A stretch of DNA of 64,000 bases from contig NW_024466459.1 of NCBI RefSeq assembly GCF_017591425.1, forward strand, positions 4,278,001-4,342,000. The letters run 5' to 3'. This DNA comes from Ochotona curzoniae. Taxonomy: Eukaryota; Chordata; Mammalia; Lagomorpha; Ochotonidae. The position numbers were made by a program, and so were the translations under genes. Of the stretch, positions 20,489-43,019 are shown one piece after another. Numbering within the stretch: the stretch's first letter is position 1; every line of letters begins with the position of its first letter. The notes below the pieces were generated by a model. That model was not told the origin of the DNA and made no database searches. It was given only the letters and a program-made list of their open reading frames with translations.

Positions 20489-20862
20489 CGAGCAGCAAGG
20501 TGTAATGGAATAGGGCACCTCTGCAGATAGTCTCAGCTGGAATGCCTAGTTTACTTTCACACTGGGTTTTCTAAGGGAAGGAGGGAGGCTGAGAGCACCT
20601 GTCGAGTTACCAGGGGTACGCACAGGGTTTTGTAGTCTGAAATTTGGGGCATGCTTTTAAAGCATGCTTCCAAGGTGATTAGATTCCTTTCTAAAGGAAC
20701 TTGCTCTGAAGCCCCTCACACACACAGGCTAAATTTCTGACTTCCTGTCTAACATGACTAAAGCACCTTGCACAGGTAAACAGTCAGTGGTGGTTATCCC
20801 GGAGACACTGTGTTCCAGGGCAGTGTACCAGGACTGGGGGGAGCAGACTAGGCGAGAATTAC

Positions 20863-21010
20863 GTATTTATTTAAAAAACATACTGGTTTGTTTGAAAATG
20901 TATGTTCCCCAGAATGGGCCAAATTGAAACCAGGAGTCAGGAGCTCTGCCCAGGCGTCCTCCCGGGGTGTGCATCAGCAGGAAGCTGGATTGGAAGCGGT
21001 AGTGGGCCCT
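20863..21010 (-). repeat. Truncated old SINE
   Basis: Tail-like TTTATTTAAAAAACATACTG is followed by core pieces (CAGGAAGCTGGATTGGAAGC) and ends GGGCCC. Confidence 0.5.
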
Positions 21011-21294
21011 GATCCCTGTCCTTAGAGGATTCACCTTGCCTTCTCCCTGAATACTGTGGGGATGTCTTGGGTGACTTTTCTAGCTCTTGTCCTCATCTAG
21101 CTTTTTCTAGTCCCTTCTCCCTGTGGTTATTAAAGAGAAGCTGGTCTGATGCAATCGGGCGGTTTTGCTGGTTAGTCACTCCATTGAAGGAGCAGGTAGG
21201 CGTCATTTGTGTTAGGCTGTGAAGGAAGTTTTAAATGATAACAAGTCAGGAGGGGGAAGATGGAGGAGACAGGCGGGTGTCCACGTGATGTCCT

Positions 21295-21300
21295 TTTATT
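21295..21300 (-). promoter_or_regulatory. Candidate poly(A) signal of FAM20A
   Basis: TTTATT on + reads AATAAA on -, about 330 nt past the FAM20A stop. It is the nearest hexamer outside a SINE. A longer 3' UTR is possible. Confidence 0.4.
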
Positions 21301-21629
21301 TGATTTGAAGCAGTTAAAACCTCTCTCCTGGGAGTTGAGCTCTCCCAGTTGACCCGTATCCAGATCTCCAAGTTGAGAGACAGCCTGCGCCCTTGATGAA
21401 GTGACGATTTCTGGGAAAGGTGGAGCCCTGGCGAAGTCGCTGTGGAAGCAGTGTACCAAGGAGCAAAGGTCAAGTTCAGTGCTCCCACTTGCAGTTTCAG
21501 ACCATGCCCTACCTCCTTCCTGAGTTTGTGACTTGAGTCCCAGCATGAAGAGATAGACCTCCTCAAGGAAGTGCACCCTGGAGGCCACCGCTGGCTTCAG
21601 GTGGATTTTCTCAAGTTTGGCTTCAGCCC

Positions 21630-32248
<10,619 letters not shown>

Positions 32249-34185
32249 CTGAAAGAGCCCGGGAGTTTGTTTGTGTTAGTTTTTTCCCCCTTTTTTAATT
32301 GGAGGAAGCAGCAGCGGACACCTGCTGGAGTGCCTCCTCTGCCTTCCACACACTCCTTTCACTCAGTGCTGGTATGTGCCAGGCTTTAAACTGTGCTTGG
32401 GATACCGTGGGGGCGGGGTGGGGTGGGAAGCTGTCCTGCCTTCCTTCTCCCTCCCCCATCCTCCCAGGAAACAGGCGCACGCAATCCATCCGCAACACGC
32501 ACGCTCTGGGAAGGAAAGAGGCAGGTGGGTCTCGTTCGATCTGTGCCACAGCCTCTTTGTGCACTCCCCCGCCCCAAATCCTGGTCCTAGGTATTGTGTC
32601 TATTAATATTTCATGTGTTGAGGAGTTGGGAAGTAGTCGGTGAGAATGGGAAGGATGGAGAGTAGGGACCTCAGTGGGCTTGGAGCTGAACTGGTGCGTC
32701 ATCGAGGAAAAGAGCAATCCATCAACCACACTGCTCCGAAGCCAAAAGCCGAGATCGAAATCAAAATGCAAAAACACGGCCCTGCCATTTAGCAACACTG
32801 CGTCTAGGTTGGGAGACAGGTGGCATGCCTCTGAAATAATTAGAGCGAAATATAAGGCCGCTGTAAATCAACTACCCAGGCATGTGGTTCACATGGCAAC
32901 GCGTGAGGATTGTGGAGAAGGGAGGGATGCTGAATGATGAAGTAGACACAGGACTGTGGACGGGGGAGCAGCAACTGCACTGCTCCCTAAAGGATCATCG
33001 TGTTTGGACCACAGGATGGGGCAGGTGCTCCTGGACCCTGGACGAACTGAACAGACCGGCTAAGGAACACCCTATCATGGCCAGACGTGGGCACTTCCTG
33101 GACAGCAGGTATCCTTCCAGCTTGGGATTGAGTTAAAGGGACTGTAGCCTGCCTCATTTACCCTTGGAGATCAATAGCCGCTTCATCAATCCGGCCACCT
33201 GCTATCCCCGCCTGGACAAAGGAGCCATTTTTGTTAAACTACTTCAGACCCAGCATTATATGAAAATCAAGAGAAAGGCCAAATTGTTGACCAGATCTGT
33301 AGCCTCCAACCAGCCTTTTCTTACTCGTTGAGTGCTTATTTCTACTTCAAAACAAAACCAGGTCAGACTCTGGTTCCCAAGGCTGCTCCGGAGCGAAGGA
33401 TGCTGAGCTAAGGAACTGGGCAGTTCCCCTGGGAGTCTGCTGGGAAGAGTGGGAAGTCGTTAGCTAAGTCAGTCACCCTGAACCAGGCCAGTGCAGCAAA
33501 CCAGTTAGGCAGGATCTGGGGAGGGACCACTACGCTAGCCAGGCAGGGTTTGGGGAGGAAGTGGGAGTTTTCTGAAGTGGGGCTGAGAGCTAATGGATTC
33601 CAGCTACGACCGCAGCTGGGGACAACAGTATCCAAAGCCAAAAGCAAATGTGGCAAACGGATGCAACCTCCGGACTGGAGCAGACCGCAGCTTAGCTCGG
33701 TCACGGTGACTGTCAGGGGCGGTGAGGGAACCTATGGCTCTGGGGTGCTCTTCCTCGCCCCTCCTGTTCTTGCTGTCATAGTTGAGGAAGCAGGGACTCC
33801 CGGGAGCCTCTCTCATCAACTTCTCTGGCTTGCCCTTTGCTCCCTCGTGGGCGGCCAGCAGGGGCACGGCTACCGTGGGCATGGACAGGCAGCTATGGTG
33901 GTTATATTGACACCACAGGAATGGGCAAATATTACAAACCCGAGCTTTTCCCCCCTGCTTTGGCAGGGCTGGTTTCCATCGCATCACTGGCCTGTTCTTT
34001 GATGATCACTGTGTACTTATAGGTATAAAAAGGCTTTTTCTCTTGTTATGCATAAGGGGGAAAAGAGTCTAAGATGGTAGCTCAGTGCGGCAACAGTAAA
34101 AATCATGCTATTTTAAATGGATATATAAAATGTATTTGCATAGAATGTGTGTCTGTAGTGGCATTACCAGCTAAGAAAATGCTGA

Positions 34186-34209
34186 TTTTTTTTGTTGTTG
34201 TTGTTGTTA
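34186..34209. repeat. (TTG)n tract
   Basis: Repeated TTG/GTT units follow a short T run. Confidence 0.7.
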
Positions 34210-35064
34210 AAGCAGAGTTTACTTCTCAAGACAAAAGCAAAACAGAATGTGTTGATGGCTGCCGCTTCCATCCATACAAATAAAACTTAGTTGTCTAAGC
34301 CACATGACTTCGAGGGTGGATCATGGTGCCTTCTGCTTGGGTTTGCTTCTTCACAAATTGTTTTCTAAAAGGAACAGCACCTCTTTTTTAGACAAAAGGA
34401 ATAGTTTTCAAATGTTGAATTCTACTTACTTTTGAATAGCAAAATATATTTACAGGATCTAAACGTCTGAGTGTGGGACATCTTCGTCGTGGTCCTCTTC
34501 CCTGTCCCGGAGGCAACTGAGGTGACAACCTGAATGATCTGAATGTTTGCTCCCCTGCCTTCCTATGAAGGGAAACCCTTCAGCTGAGGCCTCACGAATG
34601 AGGCTGGTTCACTCCCCTGCACCAGGGAGGAGCTGGGAACTCAGTGCACGCTCGCTCGGGCCTCCAGCGCAGGAGGACGCTGCGAGCAGGAGACAAGTGC
34701 TCCCCAGACACCAAGCCTACTGGTGGTGCTCCCGTCATGGACCTCCCGGCCTCCAGGCAGCAGAACATGAAGCTCTGCTCTTTGATGAGCTGTCCAAGCA
34801 GCCCGAATGCACTAAGACCTGGTGAAATCCCCCGTTGAGCTCTTTTGCCCTGACAAATGTTATTACGATGTTTCATGGTATGGGGGTGTTTCCTAAATGT
34901 GAAAGTGCATGTGTGGGACAGAGTCCTTTGAGCGCCGTGGATGGGCTGATGTTGCAGATACTAAACCGCTCTCTGCTGAGCCTGAACTCCAGCCCTACTG
35001 ACAAGATAATTAGGTTCCACGCCGGGGTGGATTTTATAGAGCGCATGTGGGAGACACAGGAGAG

Positions 35065-35140
35065 GCAGCCTTTGGCCCAGCGGTTAAGATGCTGGACAGA
35101 CACTCAGGCCCCAGAGCAGAGATGCTGCTTTCGGAATCCC
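35065..35140 (+). repeat. SINE head fragment
   Basis: GCCCAGCGGTTAAGATGCTG is a tRNA-like A-box head; the body is missing. Confidence 0.4.
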
Positions 35141-35295
35141 TTACGTGGTACGAGGCCACGTTCCTGCACTCTTGTTCACCGCAGCATTCACGTTTGGTCT
35201 TAATCAGTGTAATTGGGTGAACAGTGTGCTTTTTAAATTTATCTTTTATTGCTTTTATTTTCCGTGATAGTTTTGTAGGTACAGTGTATTTTCCT

Positions 35296-35622
35296 TAAAG
35301 GTTTATTTATTTTTACTGGAAAGGCAGATTGCCAGAGAGAAGGAGAAAACAGAGAAAAGACTTTCCATCCAGTGGTTCACTCCCTAAGTGGCTGTAATAA
35401 GTAGAGCTGAGCTGATTAAAAGCCAGGAGTCAGGAACTTCTGGATCTCCCACGTGGGTGCAGGGTCCCAAGGCTTTGGGCTGTCCTTGTCTGCTTTTCCA
35501 GGCCACAAGCAGGGATCTGGATGGAAAGTGGAGCAGCTGGGACACGAACCAGCGTACATATGGAATCCCAGTGTAAGCAAGGTGATGACTTTAGCCACTA
35601 GGCTACCGTGCTGGGCCCCCAC
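35296..35622 (-). repeat. C-type SINE in FAM20A intron 1
   Basis: This is a full-length copy with core CCCACGTGGGTGCAGGGTCC and head CTAGGCTACCGTGCTGGGCC. Confidence 0.85.
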
Positions 35623-35651
35623 CGTATTTTGTTTTAAAGAAAATCCTTTCA

Positions 35652-35930
35652 AATATTTTATTTGAAAGGCAGAGGAAGGGACAGTGAGGGAGAGACAGAT
35701 TTTCCACGTGCTGGTTTGCTCTCCAAATGTCTGCCACAGCAGGGACTGAAGCAGGCCTGGGAGAGGCTGAAGCCGGGAGTCTAGAACTCAGTCACTTACA
35801 TTGTGTGGCATATAGGCTCAGGTATTTGAACCATGGCTTGCTGCCCCCCAAGGTGTGCCGTAGCAAGAAGAACAAGAACACAGGCACCCCAATACGGAAT
35901 GTCTGCATCTTAACTCTTGTACCAAGCGCC
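35652..35930 (-). repeat. Older SINE
   Basis: It has tail TATTTTATTTGAAAGGCAGAG and head-like CTTAACTCTTGTACCAAGCG, with a diverged middle. Confidence 0.65.
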
Positions 35931-35937
35931 CACTCTA

Positions 35938-36200
35938 TTGATTTAAAAGACAAAGATACAGAGACAGTCGGAGCTCTCTCTCTGCTGGCTCACTTCCCAA
36001 GTGCGTGCAACAAGCAGGAGCTGGGAACTCAATGCTCAGGTAGTGGAGCCCTGTGGTTGAGGCACCACCTGCTGCGCCCCCGCTTGTATGCCAGCAGAAG
36101 GCTGCAATCAGGAATGGAATGATGGCTTGAATGCAGGTACTCCAGTAAGTGATATGTGAGAGAACCAGGCTGGCTCTCAACCGGCAGGCCAAGTGCCTGC
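35938..36200 (-). repeat. Older SINE abutting the previous copy
   Basis: TTGATTTAAAAGACAAAGATACAG-type tail sequence is followed by AGCAGGAGCTGGGAACTCAATGC-like core. It is strongly diverged. Confidence 0.5.
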
Positions 36201-36234
36201 AACCTGGTATATCTCAAGTTACATGTCTATTCTT

Positions 36235-37008
36235 GTTCAAAAGTATTTGCATTTCTTTTGCCCATGGAAGTATTGGGTAGTTAGTCCTTTTCCAATTGCT
36301 TTTCTACATTGAGGAAATGACTCAATTTCTGTATGATTTGTGAATAACTTTCTCCAGTTTGTTGTGAATCTTGACTTTTGGTGATTTTTTTTTCCTCATG
36401 CAAAAATGTTTATTTGTACAAGTTTGAAATATTGGATCTTTTCCTTGTGGCTTTAGCTTCTTAGAAAGAGTTGTCTCATTTTGAAATTACAAGGATATAA
36501 AAACAAACTAAAGCATGGTGGCTTCATTTTTTTCTTCCTTTTAAATAACTGCTAAATCTGAGCTTTACGTAGGTAAAAGGTCTTAACGTGAGTTTGTCTT
36601 TTTTTTTCTCCCAGATGACTAGCCAGGTCTTTAAATGTCATTCATTAAACAATCCATCTTTTAATCTTATGGGTGTGAAGTATTATCCTATGACAAACTT
36701 CATTTATATTTGGGTCTGTTCCTTTTTCTTAACATTTTATTTATTAATTTCTTTGAAAAAGTACAGTGATAGACAGCGAGATCTCATATTTACTAAGCCA
36801 CTGCCCAAACAGCAGCAGAATTATAGACGTGGAACCGGGATCCCGACTGCTATCCCAACCTGTGTGTCAGCTGCTGTGCCAAACGCCTACTCTGGAATCT
36901 AGTTTTAAAAAAAGATTTATTGATTTGGGTCTAGTTCTGGCATCTGCTTTGTGTTGCCTGTTCTGTCTAACCCATTCTTCAGTATGATACTGTTTGGAAT
37001 TCTTCAGT
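36235..37008 (-). mobile_element. Old L1 remnant, interrupted by a SINE
   Basis: Plus-strand phrases such as TTTGTGAATAACTTTCTCCA and TTTGGGTCTAGTTCTGGCAT resemble the reverse complement of old L1 ORF2 3' sequence. The match is partial and degraded. Confidence 0.45.
36725..36921 (-). repeat. Truncated SINE pieces inside old L1
   Basis: One tail-to-head fragment (36728-36893) is followed by a bare tail (TTTTAAAAAAAGATTTATTG). The flanks atttgggtctgttc and tttgggtctagttc look like a target duplication. Confidence 0.5.
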
Positions 37009-37011
37009 TTT

Positions 37012-37307
37012 TTTGTTTTTAAAATCTGTTTGAAAGGCAAAGTTAAGGAGACAGAGGGAGAGACAGAGTGAGATCTGCCTTCTGTTGGTTCATTCCCCCA
37101 GATGGCTTCAGCGGGCAGGGCTAAGCAAGGAACTTTGAACTTCCTTCAGGTCTCACATTGGTCCAGGGGTCCAACCGTTTGGGCCGTCCTCTGCTGCTTT
37201 TTCAGGCATATCAGCAGGGAGCCAGATCAGAAGTGGAGCAGCCTCATCTTGAGCCAGGATCCGTAGGGAACGCCTGTGTCACCAGAGGAGCTTAACGCGG
37301 GCCCCTT
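37012..37307 (-). repeat. SINE, intermediate age
   Basis: Tail TTAAAATCTGTTTGAAAGGC, core CAGGTCTCACATTGGTCCAG, head GCTTAACGCGGGCCCC. Confidence 0.7.
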
Positions 37308-37399
37308 TTTAGCTTTCTTTATAAAATAGTTTTTATAAAATATAAAACAGCTAGTAGGACTAGTTCCACTTATTGCTCTTTTAAAAGTTTTAATTAATT

Positions 37400-37662
37400 A
37401 ACTAATTAATTGGCTTTAGGGGGTTAAAAAGAGAGAAGGAGAGAGGCAAAGATTTTCCATCCTTGGTTCAAATGCTGGTAACAGTCAGGGCTAGACCAGG
37501 TTGAGGCCAGGAGCTAGGAACTCAGGCAGGGTCTTCCCCATGGAGGACAGAAACCCAAGTACTTGGACCGTTCACCTGCTGCCTTTTAGGAAGCTGGTTT
37601 GGAAGCTAAGGTGCAAGTCAGGCACTGACTTACAAATTCGGTAATAGCACGCCTGGCTTGGG
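37400..37662 (-). repeat. Diverged SINE
   Basis: Core pieces AGGCCAGGAGCTAGGAACTC and CTGCCTTTTAGGAAGCTGG remain, with weak ends. Confidence 0.5.
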
Positions 37663-38625
37663 GTGGGATGCATCTGACCCATGGCCCACATAAGGCCAGT
37701 AAAAAACCTGGGTCTGGTCCTGCACAAGGCAACTGCAGGTGGGACTTGAAATTCAATACATCTAGAGCAGGCTAGCTTTTATGTTGATAATCTTATATGG
37801 CTCACAAATGATGTTAGAAATACCCAAATGGCCCTTGACAGAAGAAATGTCTCCCCACCCTGTTGATAAGTAGCCTTCATATTTTACTTTATACGTTTCC
37901 TCTTTACTCTATACACTGCTTTTCCTTGTCCTGGCAAGACCACCCAGGTGGTCTGTGACTTAACAACTTCAAATTGCAATTCCCCCATCCCTTTGGCTCT
38001 GGTGTTAGTTCAGACATTTGCCAATGTCCCAAGTGGTCCCAAACCGAGGATTTCTAGAAACTTCTCAGGGACTACCTGAGAAGAGTAAGTCTCTTTTCCT
38101 GGGACTCTCAGCTCTAAGAAACCGATAAATGTGAGGCTGCTGGCTGCCAGCAAGCTCAGTGTGAAGAAAGCAGAGAACTGGAAGCACCCAGCACATGTGC
38201 CCAGTGGCGTCCTTTAGTGCCCGGATGCTGCACTTCTCCGATATCTGAATGAAACACACTTTCCCCCTCTTGCTGTCAGGTGCTGTCAGATGCCTTGACT
38301 CATGGATTCTAAAAGCAAGTGTCAGCGCCTACCTTACACAGCCCGTACCATGGGGAAGGGAGCCTGCCACCTGAGACCCACAGCGTCCAGGCAAAAGTGA
38401 GAAATCATTCCCCATGTCCATAATTATTAGGGATGTTGATTCTTTTTTTTTTTTAACTTATTATCTTATTTTGATGATCTTTACATAGTTGATCAGGGCA
38501 CAAAGGGTCAAGGGCTACAGGAAGGTTAGTAAGATCATTGTTTCCACATTCTTTTTAGGGACTTCGGACTTCGATTCTTAAACAAGCAGCACCACTTCCC
38601 CAGGATCAAAATGACAGGTACCCTT

Positions 38626-38707
38626 CTTAATAGTCTTTGAAACAAGGGTTTAATTAAACACTGACAGCAAAGACTATTAAGCAGTGTTTAATTAAACCCT
38701 TGTTTCA
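38626..38707. repeat. Crossed inverted repeats A-B-A'-B'
   Basis: A (38626-38639) and A' (38668-38681) are perfect 14-bp reverse complements. B (38638-38663) and B' (38682-38707) are perfect 26-bp reverse complements. The order A B A' B' is not that of a simple palindrome. See findings. Confidence 0.95.
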
Positions 38708-38730
38708 TCTCTACACTCAACTAGAATCAC

Positions 38731-38917
38731 TGCTCTCTCTCTTTTCCTCCCTCCCTCCCTCCCTCCCTCCCTTCCTCCCTTCCTTCCTTCCTTCCTTCCT
38801 TCCTTCCTTCCTTCCTTCCTTCCTTCCTTCCTTCCTTCCTTCCTTCCCTCCTTCCCTCCTTCCCTCCTTCCCTCTCTCCCTTCCTTTCTTCCTTCCCTGC
38901 TTCCTCTCCCTCCCCCA
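38731..38917. repeat. (CCTT)n/(CCCT)n polypyrimidine tract
   Basis: About 187 bp are almost purely C/T, with long CCTT and CCCT arrays. Polypurine-polypyrimidine DNA of this kind can form triplex (H-DNA). Confidence 0.95.
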
Positions 38918-39424
38918 TCACACACATGTCTGTTTCCCTACATCTTTGTCTGGGGAAGCTTACAAGATTCAGTCTGGATGCTGGTCCTCCCCCACACAGC
39001 TCCTCCAGGGATCATCGCAAGTACTCCCAGCTCCAGCAAGCACCTTTTGTTTATCTTCCCCCAGTCTAGAAGAAACAGCCCAAGGGCAGGCACAAGGTGT
39101 GGCTGTGACAACAGTGATGACAGACACACAGCTTGACCTCTGCTGGAACGAGGTGAGCGTGTCACAGAGTGCACAGTGATTGGACAGGACCCAATCTGGA
39201 GTGCAATCAGGGGAAAGTCCGTGGAGTTTGTATTACAGAGACCTGCCTGGGCCTCTTCCAGTGGAATGACCTTGGCTTTTAGCTCTGTGCACCAGACCTA
39301 TGGTCTTAGCCACATGGAGGGCAAAGCAATAACTTTCAAGATGTTTTAAGCCCTGTGAGCCTCAGTTTATGCAGAGTGGGGAATGAGGATCCTTGCAATG
39401 ACCTCATTAAAGGCCATCAGGACT

Positions 39425-39722
39425 CAGTGCTGAGGGTTAAGGCACTGCTGGGGACACTCATATCCCATATCCGAGTGCCTGGGTTCAAGTCCCCACTCTG
39501 CGTTTGAACCTGACTTCCTGGGAGACAATAGGTGACGACTCCAGTGTCTGAGTCCCTGTCCCCTGACCTGGAGGCCCCGCTAGAGTCACAGGCTCCTGGC
39601 TTTGGCCAGGCCCTGTTGTCCTCAGCATTAGGGAAGTGAGCCAGGGGGTGGATCTCTCTCTCTTCTTTCTGTCTCTTTGTTGGTCTACCTTCAAATACAT
39701 ACAATAAATATTAAAAAAAAAA
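39425..39722 (+). repeat. Old SINE, plus orientation
   Basis: B-box-like GGGTTCAAGTCCCCACT, core GGCTCCTGGCTTTGGCCAGG and an AATAAATATTAAAAAAAAAA tail. Confidence 0.65.
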
Positions 39723-39784
39723 GTTTAACTGCAGTAGTATCCAGCCAAAGATTAGACCTCCAAGAATGGTTGCTATTTTTACTT

Positions 39785-39930
39785 CATTTTATTTTAGAGG
39801 TCAAGAGAGGAGAGAGAGAGAGAATCTTAGGGTGTGCTGGTTCATACCTCAAATGCCCTAGGCCAAGGCAATGCCAGGAGCCAGGAACTCAACCCACATC
39901 TCCCACGTGTGTGGCAGGGACCATATCCCT
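39785..39930 (-). repeat. Truncated SINE
   Basis: Tail-side sequence with a GAGA run, GCTGGTTCATACC and CCACATCTCCCACGTGTGTG. The head is missing. Confidence 0.5.
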
Positions 39931-41539
39931 TGGCTGTTATTTTTAGCTGTTATTTTCACTGTTTGTGAGGCTAGAGCTGGGGTGGGTGAGTTTTCAAATC
40001 ACTGTTCTCCTGGATAATTAGAAACAGTCATCATTGCAAGCCAGAGAAGAATGCTGTGGAACATTCCAGAAACAAGGAAAGATAGCTGTGTCACACTGCT
40101 GCTTTAGCGCCATCTGCTTGCTTTGGCATGTCTGCATGGTTACTGATCAGTCATGGGCTGTGGGACCTTGCTGTAGCTTGTCCCTGTGGTCTTTGGGTGT
40201 GCATAACAAGCAGAGACCAAGTAATGCAGGCATTAGAGAGAAATCCTTGGGCGGGTCTGACTCGGGTGTGGGAGCAGGAACCCGCTGACTAAGGAGGAGG
40301 TACAAGGCCTGGAGCAGGCACTTAGATGGGCTAAGTGGGGGGCCTGGGTCCTTTTCTGTTTTCTGGAATTCAGGGAGCAGAGAGTATGTGGAGGGTGTCA
40401 GTCTATGCCTGGTTCCTTGTGGGATCCCAAGGGTGGAGTTGCTAGGGGGAGCAGCATGAACTTGCCAAGTGCTGTGAGTGCCTCGGGCCAGGAGGGGAGA
40501 CAGCTGTGACTCAGACGAAAGGTTCCGGAAGGATCCAGAGGCTTCTTAGAGGTTTGGCCTGGCTCCCAACACTCCTAGTCTTTGACCCATGGCTTCAGGT
40601 CTGAAAACTCCCTTGTGTCTATATTTCCTTGTCTTAGCGAAACAAACGACAGAATAAGACTTCCCACTTAGTTTTAGGGCAGAGATGTGTTTGTTATATT
40701 TGTGTGTTCCTGAGAAGTTGGGGTCAGGCCCTTTGGGAATAATTTTGGTATTAGACAAAACAAAGAGAGACACGATATTCGCTGATGGCTGTGAACGTGG
40801 GGCGGCTGGCATAGGATTGGAAGGGAAGTTGGTAACTGTGTGTTCTCCAAAACCACAGAGCTCACCGTTCCAGAGTTTTCCCAGCTGCAAAGCATGGATA
40901 AACCTTGCTTTCTTTTCCTTCTAAATCATTTCCAAATTCAGCAGCCCCTCCTTTCCAATTTTCCTTTTTCTTTCTGATGTTTGTGCCTGAGCTCGACACG
41001 CTCACCGAGACATCGGATTATACTCTTAACTGACATGCGTGGCCTCGCTCTTTCACTCTCTTCGTTCCAGGTTCATTGTCAAGTTGACCATCCCATGCAG
41101 AGTTCTAAGACTGTGTGTCTGTCTGACAAAGTCCTCAAGAGGTTCTCATGGACCATGAACTCCAGTCCAGATTTTGTCCTGTCTGCATTTCCCTCCTACC
41201 CCAGTTCTGTGCTTCGTATTCTCACACTTCCCTCCCTGTCTCCTGTTGCTCCTTCACCTCGAAATTTCCCATTTTCATTTTCAGTAACCCATCCTAGTCA
41301 TCAGGGCTCAACTCCCCTGGAAGTTCCTCTTTGAACATTTCCCCCATCCTTCCTCAGTTCCAGTATAGCTCCTGTTTCTTCCATTGATCTGGCCATAGTC
41401 CCAGTTACAGTAATTTAGGCACTTGTCTCATTCCTCCTGACAAACGGTGGACAAAGGAATGTCTTGTTCATCTTTGTACCTCTAGCAAAACTTAACATTT
41501 CAGCATAATACAGAATATATCCTCAGATGCTAAATGCTA

Positions 41540-41680
41540 ACAGTTGGGGCTGGCCTAGGCCAGGACCAGGCATTGGGAATTTCAGCCAGGCTCCCACATG
41601 GGTGGCAGGGACCCAATTACTTGAGCCATTGTCTGCAGCCTTCTGGGGTATGCATTAATGGGAAGAAGCTTCAGCTGGAA
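41540..41680 (-). repeat. Truncated SINE core
   Basis: Only the middle remains (GCTCCCACATGGGTGGCAGG, TGCATTAATGGGAAGAAGC). It abuts the opposite-strand copy that follows. Confidence 0.5.
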
Positions 41681-41684
41681 GCTG

Positions 41685-41994
41685 GGGAGTTGTGGCACAG
41701 TGGACTAAGCTGCTGAGTGGGCTGCCTGAATCCTGACCTGAGTACCTGGGAGAGAGTCCTGTCTTTGCTTCTAGTCTTGTGTTCTGCTGAGGAGCACCCT
41801 GGGAGGCGGCCGCTGATGGCTCAAGTACTTGGATCCTTGCAACCCATGTGGGATACCTGAGTGGAGTGCTTGGCTCCTCGTTTTGGCTAAGTTCAGCCCT
41901 GGCTGTTGGCAGGTGTTTGCAAAGTGACCCAGGAGGTGGAAGAGCTCTCTCTCTGCTATTGTGTATTCCAAATAAATAAATCTTAAAGAACGTA
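41685..41994 (+). repeat. Old SINE, plus orientation
   Basis: Head GTTGTGGCACAGTGGACTAAG, core ACCCATGTGGGATACCTGAG and tail CAAATAAATAAATCTTAAAG. Confidence 0.7.
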
Positions 41995-42032
41995 AAAGAT
42001 CCAAGCTGTCCAATATAGAACATGGGCATTTT

Positions 42033-42353
42033 AAAAAAAGATTTATTTGTTTTTATTGGAAAGTCAGATAATACAAAGAGGAGAGACAGAGAGGAAGATT
42101 CTCCATCCCCTGATTCACTCCCCAAGCAGCTGCAATGGCTAGGGCTGAGCCGATCTGAAGCCAGGAGCCAGGAGTTTTGGCTGGGACTCCCATGGGGTGC
42201 AGGGTCCCAAGGCTTTGGGCCGTGCACTAAGCTTTCCCAGGCCACAAGCAGGCTGGATGGGAAGTGGGAGGCTGGGACACAAACCAGCACCTGTATGGAA
42301 TCCTGGAGCGTTTACAATGAGGACTTTAGTTGCGAGGCCACCGCGCCTGATCC
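42033..42353 (-). repeat. C-type SINE with clear target duplication
   Basis: This is a full-length copy flanked by tagaacatgggcatttt at 42016-42032 and again from 42354, a 17-bp target-site duplication. Confidence 0.9.
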
Positions 42354-42469
42354 TAGAACATGGGCATTTTTAATCAATGGAATACTTACATTTACTACAG
42401 AGAAAAAGAGGGAGCACTCTATGAATGCCAGTGCTGGCAACTGCTGTGGTTTGATAATATTTCTGAGTG

Positions 42470-42605
42470 TTAAAGTGCGAGCGTGTTCCAGAGTTCATAT
42501 GTTGGAACCTTAATTCCTCAGTGTAGCAGAGTTGGGAGGTGGAGTCCAGCGGATGGGGGGCATTTTGGCATGGGGGTGGACTTCCCAAGAAGGAATTGAT
42601 GCTTT
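42470..42605 (+). mobile_element. Possible LTR fragment (MaLR-like)
   Basis: GAGTTCATATGTTGGAACCTTAATTCC-type sequence followed by GTTGGGAGGTGGAGTCCAGC resembles the 5' part of old mammalian MaLR LTRs. It is a noncoding fragment. Confidence 0.35.
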
Positions 42606-42655
42606 TCTTGTTGGAACAATTTAGCTATTCTGAAAGTTTAACTCTGTTTTCTTAT

Positions 42656-42987
42656 TAAATATGTACTTATTTTTATTGGAAAGTCAGATATACAAAAAGG
42701 AGGAGAGGCAGAGAGGAAGGTCTTCCATCCATTGATTCACTCCTCAATTGGCAGCAAATGACTTGAGCTGTGCCTATCTGAAACCAGAAGCCAGGAGCCT
42801 CCTTCAGGTCTTCCCGCATGGTGCAGAGTCCCAAGGCTTTGGGCCATCCTTGACTGCTTTCCCAGGCCACAAGCTGGGAGCTGGATGGGAAGTGGGGCTG
42901 CCGGGATTAGAACCAGTCAGCGCTCACATGGGATCCTGGCACGTGCAAACGCGAGGACTTTAGCTGCAAGGCTACTGCACCAGGTCC
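42656..42987 (-). repeat. C-type SINE
   Basis: This is a full-length copy flanked by ttaactctgtttt and ttaaccctgtttt, a 13-bp duplication with one mismatch. Confidence 0.85.
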
Positions 42988-43019
42988 TTAACCCTGTTTT
43001 GTATGCACTGATTCCCTTT

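Larger units (their letters stand above)
15596..21290. other. Intergenic region between convergent PRKAR1A and FAM20A 3' ends
   Basis: No gene is seen here. It holds a rearranged L1 (16.58-18.87 kb) split by SINEs, apparently unique sequence at 18.87-20.09 kb, and three SINE pieces at 20.09-21.01 kb. The two genes end about 5.7 kb apart. Confidence 0.7.

Noticed and set aside
20649..20667. Short palindrome gcatgcttt-t-aaagcatgc
   Set aside because: With 9-bp arms, AT-rich at the centre, it is expected by chance in 64 kb.
38700..39179. 159-codon frame rich in Pro, Ser, Leu and Phe, and its Lys/Glu/Gly-rich reverse frames
   Set aside because: They are translations of the CCTT/CCCT microsatellite.
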